Below the pieces are notes generated by a model. The model saw only the letters and a program-made list of their open reading frames with translations. It searched no databases and was not told where the DNA came from. This document shows positions 56,384 to 64,000 of a stretch of DNA of 64,000 bases, one piece after another; the stretch's first letter is position 1, and every line of letters begins with the position of its first letter. A program made the position numbers and the translations under genes. The stretch covers positions 588,501 through 652,500 of the forward strand of contig NC_135565.1 of NCBI RefSeq assembly GCF_964340395.1, written 5' to 3'. The DNA comes from Glandiceps talaboti. Lineage: Eukaryota; Hemichordata; Enteropneusta; Spengelidae.

Positions 56384-59300
56384 AATATTATGTACACAAT
56401 CTATCTAAGTATTATGTACACAATCTATCTAAGTATTATGTACACAATCTATCTAAGTATTATGTACACAATCTATCTAAGTATTATGTACACAGTCTAT
56501 CTAAGTATTATGTACACAGTCTATCTAAGTATTATGTACACAATCTATCTAAGTATTATGTACACAATCTATCTAAGTATTATGTACACAATCTATCTAA
56601 GTATTATGTACACAATCTATCTAAGTATTATGTACACAATCTATCTAAGTATTATGTACACAGTCTATCTAAGTATTATGTACAGTCTATCTAAGTATTA
56701 TGTACACAATCTATCTAAGCATTATGTACACAATCTATCTAAGTATTATGTACACAATCTATCTAAGTATTATGTACACAGTCTATCTAAGTATTATGTA
56801 CACAATCTATCTAAGTATTATGTACACAATCTATCTAAGCATTATGTACACAATCTATCTAAGTATTATGTACACAATCTATCTAAGTATTATGTACACA
56901 ATCTATCTAAGTATTATGTACACAGTCTATCTAAGTATTATGTACACCATCTATCTAATTATTATGTACACAATCTATCTAAGTATTATGTACACAATCT
57001 ATCTAAGTATTATGTACACAATCTATCTAAGTATTATGTACACAATCTATCTAAGTATTATGTACACAATCTATCTAAGTATTATGTACACAGTCTATCT
57101 AAGTATTATGTACACAATCTATCTAAGTATTATGTACACAGTCTATCTAAGTATTATGTACACAATCTATCTAAGTATTATGTACACAATCTATCTAAGT
57201 ATTATGTACACAGTCTATCTAAGTATTATGTACACAATCTATCTAAGTATTATGTACACAATCTATCTAAGTATTATGTACACAATCTATCTAAGTATTA
57301 TGTACACAATCTATCTAAGTATTATGTACACAATCTAAGTATTATGTACACAATCTATCTAAGTATTATGTACATAATCTATCTAAGTATTATGTACACA
57401 GTCTATCTAAGTATTATGTACAGTCTATCTAAGTATTATGTACACAATCTATCTAAGTATTATGTACACAGTCTATCTAAGTATTATGTACATAATCTAT
57501 CTAAGTATTATGTACACAGTCTATCTAAGTATTATGTACAGTCTATCTAAGTATTATGTACACAATCTATCTAAGTATTATGTACACAATCTATCTAAGT
57601 ATTATGTACACAGTCTATCTAAGTATTATGTACACAATCTATCTAAGTATTATGTACACAATCTATCTAAGTATTATGTACACAATCTATCTAAGTATTA
57701 TGTACGCAATCTATCTAAGTATTATGTACACAGTCTATCTAAGTATTATGTACACAATCTATCTAAGTATTATGTACACAATCTATCTAAGTATTATGTA
57801 CACAATCTATCTAAGTATTATGTACACAATCTATCTAAGTATTATGTACACAGTCTATCTAAGTATTATGTACACAATCTATCTAAATATTATGTACACA
57901 GTCTATCTAAGTATTATGTACACAGTCTATCTAAGTATTATGTACACAATCTATGTAAGCATTATGTACACAATCTATCTAAGCATTATGTACACAATCT
58001 ATCTAAGCATTATGTACACAATCTATCTAAGTATTATGTACACAATCTATCTAAGTATTATGTACACAATCTATCTAAGTATTATGTACACAATCTATCT
58101 AAGTATTATGTACACAATCTATCTAAGTATTATGTACACAGTCTATCTAAGTATTATGTACACAGTCTATCTAAGTATTATGTACACAATCTATCTAAGT
58201 ATTATGTACACAGTCTATCTAAGTATTATGTACACAATCTATCTAAGCATTATGTACACAATCTATCTAAGCATTATGTACACAATCTATCTAAGTATTA
58301 TGTACACAATCTATCTAAGTATTATGTACACAATCTAAGTATTATGTACACAATCTATCTAAGTATTATGTACATAATCTATCTAAGTATTATGTACACA
58401 GTCTATCTAAGTATTATGTACAGTCTATCTAAGTATTATGTACACAATCTATCTAAGTATTATGTACACAGTCTATCTAAGTATTATGTACATAATCTAT
58501 CTAAGTATTATGTACACAGTCTATCTAAGTATTATGTACAGTCTATCTAAGTATTATGTACACAATCTATCTAAGTATTATGTACACAATCTATCTAAGT
58601 ATTATGTACACAGTCTATCTAAGTATTATGTACACAATCTATCTAAGTATTATGTACACAATCTATCTAAGTATTATGTACACAATCTATCTAAGTATTA
58701 TGTACGCAATCTATCTAAGTATTATGTACGCAGTCTATCTAAGTATTATGTACACAATCTATCTAAGTATTATGTACACAATCTATCTAAGTATTATGTA
58801 CACAATCTATCTAAGTATTATGTACACAATCTATCTAAGTATTATGTACACAGTCTATCTAAGTATTATGTACACAATCTATCTAAGTATTATGTACACA
58901 GTCTATCTAAGTATTATGTACACAGTCTATCTAAGTATTATGTACACAATCTATGTAAGCATTATGTACACAATCTATGTAAGCATTATGTACACAATCT
59001 ATCTAAGCATTATGTACACAATCTATCTAAGTATTATGTACACAATCTATCTAAGTATTATGTACACAATCTATCTAAGTATTATGTACACAATCTATCT
59101 AAGTATTATGTACACAATCTATCTAAGTATTATGTACACAGTCTATCTAAGTATTATGTACACAGTCTATCTAAGTATTATGTACACAATCTATCTAAGT
59201 ATTATGTACACAGTCTATCTAAGTATTATGTACACAATCTATCTAAGTATTATGTACACAGTCTATCTAAGTATTATGTACACAATCTATCTAAGTATTA

Positions 59301-60883
59301 TGTACACAATCTATCTAAGTATTATGTACACAGTCTATCTAAGTATTATGTACACAGTCTATCTAAGTATTATGTACACAGTCTATCTAAGTATTATGTA
59401 CACAATCTATCTAAGTATTATGTACACAGTCTATCTAAGTATTATGTACACAGTCTATCTAAGTATTATGTACACAGTCTATCTAAGTATTATGTACACA
59501 GTCTATCTAAGTATTATGTACACAGTCTATCTAAGTATTATGTACACAGTCTATCTAAGTATTATGTACACAATCTATCTAAGTATTATGTACACAATCT
59601 ATCTAAGTATTATGTACACAATCTATCTAAGCATTATGTACACAATCTATCTAAGCATTATGTACACAATCTATGTAAGCATTATGTACACAATCTATGT
59701 AAGCATTATGTACACAATCTATCTAAGCATTATGTACACAATCTATCTAAGCATTATGTACACAATCTATCTAAGTATTATGTACACAATCTATCTAAGT
59801 ATTATGTACACAATCTATCTAAGCATTATGTACACAATCTATCTAAGCATTATGTACACAATCTATCTAAGTATTATGTACGCAATCTATCTAAGTATTA
59901 TGTACACAATCTATCTAAGTATTATGTACACAATCTATCTAAGCATTATGTACACAATCTATCTAAGTATTATGTACACAATCTATCCCAGTATTATGTA
60001 CACAGTCTATCTAAGTATTATGTACACAGTCTATCTAAGCATTATGTACACAATCTATCTAAGTATTATGTACACAATCTATCTAAGTATTATGTACACA
60101 ATCTAAGTATTATGTACACAATCTATCTAAGTATTATGTACATAATCTATCTAAGTATTATGTACACAGTCTATCTAAGTATTATGTACAGTCTATCTAA
60201 GTATTATGTACACAATCTATCTAAGTATTATGTACACAGTCTATCTAAGTATTATGTACATAATCTATCTAAGTATTATGTACACAGTCTATCTAAGTAT
60301 TATGTACAGTCTATCTAAGTATTATGTACACAATCTATCTAAGTATTATGTACACAGTCTATCTAAGTATTATGTACACAATCTATCTAAGTATTATGTA
60401 CACAGTCTATCTAAGTATTATGTACACAATCTATCTAAGTATTATGTACACAATCTATCTAAGTATTATGTACACAGTCTATCTAAGTATTATGTACACA
60501 ATCTATCTAAGTATTATGTACACAGTCTATCTAAGTATTATGTACACAGTCTATCTAAGTATTATGTACACAATCTATCTAAGCATTATGTACACAATCT
60601 ATCTAAGTATTATGTACACAATCTATCCCAGTATTATGTACACAATCTATCTAAGCATTATGTACACAATCTATCTAAGTATTATGTACACAATCTATCT
60701 AAGTATTATGTACGCAATCTATCTAAGTATTATGTACACAATCTATCTAAGTATTATGTACACAATCTATCTAAGCATTATGTACACAATCTATCTAAGT
60801 ATTATGTACACAGTCTATCTAAGTATTATGTACACAATCTATCTAAGTATTATGTACGCAATCTATCTAAGTATTATGTACAC
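56384..60883. repeat. 24-bp minisatellite with higher-order structure, about 188 units
   Basis: The unit is ATTATGTACACAATCTATCTAAGT, with variants ACAGTC, ACATAATC, TACGCA and AAGCATT. Shorter units occur: a 20-base unit at 57,331, 58,331 and 60,099, and 22-base units at about 57,419, 57,537, 58,419, 58,537, 60,187 and 60,305. A block of 1,000 bases is repeated from 57,331 to 58,331. The 24-base length leaves two frames open (repeats NLSKYYVH or IYLSIMYT), giving open frames of up to 626 codons. Confidence 0.97.
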
Positions 60884-61082
60884 ATTTACTGCGATAGATG
60901 GATGATAGTATAATAAAATTAGAAGTCGATATGAGAATACATATCGGGGGTATAAACCCTTACTACCCCATGCACTCAATGAAAACAAATGTCAAACATT
61001 TTATCCACCATGTGATAGATAGAGTACTTGAGATGTCAAAAGAAAGGTAAGTCATGGTTATTAATCAGTACATCCTTAGAAT
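60884..61082. other. Spacer between minisatellites
   Basis: 200 bases without a gene; it contains the small inverted repeat CGATATG/CATATCG near 60,930 to 60,950. Confidence 0.5.
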
Positions 61083-64000
61083 AACAGATAGGTAGTGGTA
61101 CAGATAGGTAGTGATAGAGATAGGTAGTGATAGAGATAGGTAGTGATAGAGATAGGTAGTGATAGAGATAGGTAGTGATAGAGATAGGTAGTGATAGAGA
61201 TAGGTAGTGATCCAGATAGGTAGTGATAGAGATAGGTAGTGATAGAGATAGGTAGTGATAGAGATAGGTAGTGATAGAGATAGGTAGTGGTACAGGTAGG
61301 TAGTGATAGAGATAGGTAGTGATAGAGATAGGTAGTGATAGAGATAGGTAGTGATAGAGATAGGTAGTGATAGAGATAGGTAGTGATAGAGATAGGTAGT
61401 GGTACAGGTAGGTAGTGATAGAGATAGGAAGTGATACAGATAGGTAGTGGTACAGATAGGTAGTGATAGAGATAGGTAGTGATAGAGATAGGAAGTGATA
61501 GAGATAGGTAGTGATACAGATAGGTAGTGGTACAGATAGGTGGTGATAGAGATAGGTAGTGATAGAGATAGGAAGTGATAGAGATAGGTAGTGATACAGA
61601 TAGGTAGTGGTACAGATAGGTAGTGATAGAGATAGGTAGTGATAGAGATAGGTAGTGATAGAGATAGGTAGTGATAGAGATAGGTAGTGATAGAGATAGG
61701 TAGTGGTACAGATAGGTAGTGATAGAGATAGGTAGTGATAGAGATAGGTAGTGATAGAGATAGGTAGTGATAGAGATAGGTAGTGGTACAGATAGGTAGT
61801 GATAGAGATAGGTAGTGATAGAGATAGGTAGTGATACAGATGGGTAGTGATAGAGATAGGTAGTGATAGAGATAGGTAGTGATAGAGATAGGTAGTGATA
61901 GAGATAGGTAGTGATAGAGATAGGTAGTGGTATAGATAGGTAGTGATAGAGATAGGTAGTGATAGAGATAGGTAGTGATAGAGATAGGTAGTGATAGAGA
62001 TAGGTAGTGATACAGATAGGTAGTGATAGAGATAGGTAGTGATACAGATAGGAAGTGATACAGATGGGTAGTGATAGAGATAGGTAGTGATAGAGATAGG
62101 TAGTGATCCAGATAGGTAGTGATACAAATGGGTAGTGATATAGATAGGTAGTGATAGAGATAGGTAGTCATACAGATAGGTAGTGATACAGATAGGTAGT
62201 GATAGAGATAGGTAGTGATACAGATAGGAAGTGATACAGATGGGTAGTGATAGAGATAGGTAGTGATAGAGATAGGTAGTGGTACAGATAGGTAGTGATA
62301 CAAATGGGTAGTGATATAGATAGGTAGTGATAGAGATAGGTAGTCATACAGATAGGTAGTGGTACAGATAGGTAGTGATATAGATAGGTAGTGATAGAGA
62401 TAGGTAGTGATAGAGATAGGTAGTGATACAGATAGGTAGTGATAGAGATAGGTAGTGATAGAGATAGGTAGTGACAGAGATAGGTAGTGGTACAGATAGG
62501 TAGTGATATAGATAGGTAGTGATAGAGATAGGTAGTGATAGAGATAGGTAGTGATAGAGATAGGTAGTGGTAGAGATAGGTAGTGATACAGATAGGAAGT
62601 GGTACAGATAGGTAGTGGTAGAGATAGGTAGTGATACAGATAGGTAGTGATAGAGATAGGTAGTGGTAGAGATAGGTAGTGATAGAGATAGGTAGTGATA
62701 GAGATAGGTAGTGATAGAGATAGGTAGTGGTAGAGATAGGTAGTGATACAGATAGGTAGTGGTACAGATAGGTAGTGGTAGAGATAGGTAGTGATACAGA
62801 TAGGTAGTGATACAGATAGGAAGTGGTACAGATAGGTAGTGGTAGAGATAGGTAGTGATACAGATAGGTAGTGATAGAGATAGGTAGTGGTAGAGATAGG
62901 TAGTGATAGAGATAGGTAGTGATAGAGATAGGTAGTGATAGAGATAGGTAGTGGTAGAGATAGGTAGTGATACAGATAGGTAGTGGTACAGATAGGTAGT
63001 GGTAGAGATAGGTAGTGATACAGATAGGTAGTGATACAGATAGGTAGTGATAGAGATAGGTAGTGGTAGAGATAGGTAGTGATAGAGATAGGTAGTGATA
63101 GAGATAGGTAGTGATACAGATAGGTAGTGGTAGAGATGGGTAGTGATAGAGATAGGTAGTGGTAGAGATAGGTAGTGATAGAGATAGGTAGTGATAGAGA
63201 TAGGTAGTGATAGAGATAGGTGGTGGGACAGCTAGGTAGTGATACAGATAGGTAGTGGGACAGATAGGTAGTGATACAGATAGGTAGTGGTAGAGATAAG
63301 TAGTGGTACAGATAGGTAGTGATAGAGATAGGGAGTGATAGAGATAGGGAGATGCAGATAGGAAGTGATAGAGATAGGTAGTGATACAGATAGGTAGTGA
63401 TAGAGATAGGTAGTGATACAGATAGGTAGTGATAGAGATAGGTAGTGGTAGAGATAGGTAGTGATACAGATAGGTAGTGATAGAGATAGGTAGTGATACA
63501 GATAGGTGGTGATACAGATAGGTAGTGGTAGAGATAGGTAGTGATACAGATAGGTAGTGATAGTGATAGGTAGTGGTAGAGATAGGTAGTGATAGAGATA
63601 GGTAGTGATAGAGATAGGTAGTGATAGAGATAGGTAGTGATAGAGATAGGTAGTGATAGAGATAGGTAGTGGTACAGGTAGGTAGTGATAGAGATAGGTA
63701 GTGATACAGATAGGTGGTGGTAGAGATAGGTAGTGATAGAGATAGGTAGTGATAGAGATAGGTAGTGATAGAGATAGGTAGTGATAGAGATAGGTAGTGA
63801 TAGAGATAGGTAGTGATACAGATAGGTAGTGATAGAGATAGGTAGTGATAGAGATAGGTAGTGATAGAGATAGGTAGTGATACAGATAGGTGGTGGGACA
63901 GCTAGGTAGTGATACAGATAGGTAGTGGGACAGATAGGTAGTGATACAGATAGGTAGTGGTAGAGATAAGTAGTGGTACAGATAGGTAGTGATAGAGATA
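61083..64000. repeat. 16-bp minisatellite, about 180 units, runs off the right edge
   Basis: The unit is GATAGGTAGTGATAGA, with CAGATAGG, GTGGTACA and GGAAGTG variants. A distinctive block starting TGGTGGGACAGCTAGG occurs at 63,221 and again at 63,891, 670 bases apart, with the same following units. Open frames on the minus strand of up to 412 codons (repeats of ITTYLYHYLSLSLP) follow from 48-base periodicity. Confidence 0.97.

Noticed and set aside
50684-60883. CRISPR-like arrays
   Set aside because: Units are directly adjacent with no unique spacers, and the genome is eukaryotic.
56384-60913. Open frames of 193 to 626 codons in the 24-bp array
   Set aside because: A unit length divisible by three keeps frames open. 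The same DNA is open in two frames, and units vary as DNA, not as protein.
61036-62303. Minus-strand open frames of 363 and 412 codons
   Set aside because: They come from the 16-bp minisatellite read with 48-base periodicity; there is no start context or domain.

Overview
The window looks like nuclear DNA of an animal, most likely a marine invertebrate. It is AT-rich and dominated by non-LTR (LINE) retrotransposons, one BEL/Pao LTR retrotransposon, a Polinton/Maverick-type endogenous virus, dispersed repeats, microsatellites and very long minisatellites. I recognise no host protein-coding exon and cannot name the species.

Region 1 (1 to about 15,400) is most of a Polinton/Maverick (adintovirus-like) element; its left end lies outside the window. 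On the minus strand, from the left edge, it carries two small membrane proteins, an acidic protein, a packaging ATPase, a capsid-like protein, a broken gene now split in two, a 503-residue membrane-tailed protein, a broken remnant, a broken DDE integrase with a C-terminal chromodomain-like segment, and three unknown proteins. On the plus strand, divergent from a 44-base AT-rich gap, lie a putative minor capsid protein, a C2H2 zinc-finger protein and a broken family-B DNA polymerase. Many frames are intact, but the integrase, the polymerase and several structural genes carry stops or frameshifts, so the copy is recent but apparently dead.

Region 2 (about 15,400 to 23,600) holds a LINE tail, a 2.6-kb copy of a dispersed repeat (called family R here: short inverted termini, a TG/CA tract and internal tandem repeats), a tandem array of about 380-bp units, and a decayed reverse-transcriptase-like gene split by an (AT)n tract.

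Region 3 (about 23,600 to 50,100) is a nest of transposons. A BEL/Pao element with two LTRs, a primer-binding site, a polypurine tract and a 4-bp target duplication sits inside a CR1/L2-like LINE. A second LINE sits inside a tandem repeat, a third, almost intact LINE sits inside a family R copy, and a fourth LINE is itself split by a family R copy.

Region 4 (about 50,100 to 64,000) is mostly four minisatellites with 28-, 63-, 24- and 16-bp units. The last runs off the right edge. Two show higher-order repeat structure, and the 63-bp array is bracketed by inverted repeats. Long open frames in these arrays follow from unit lengths rather than from coding.
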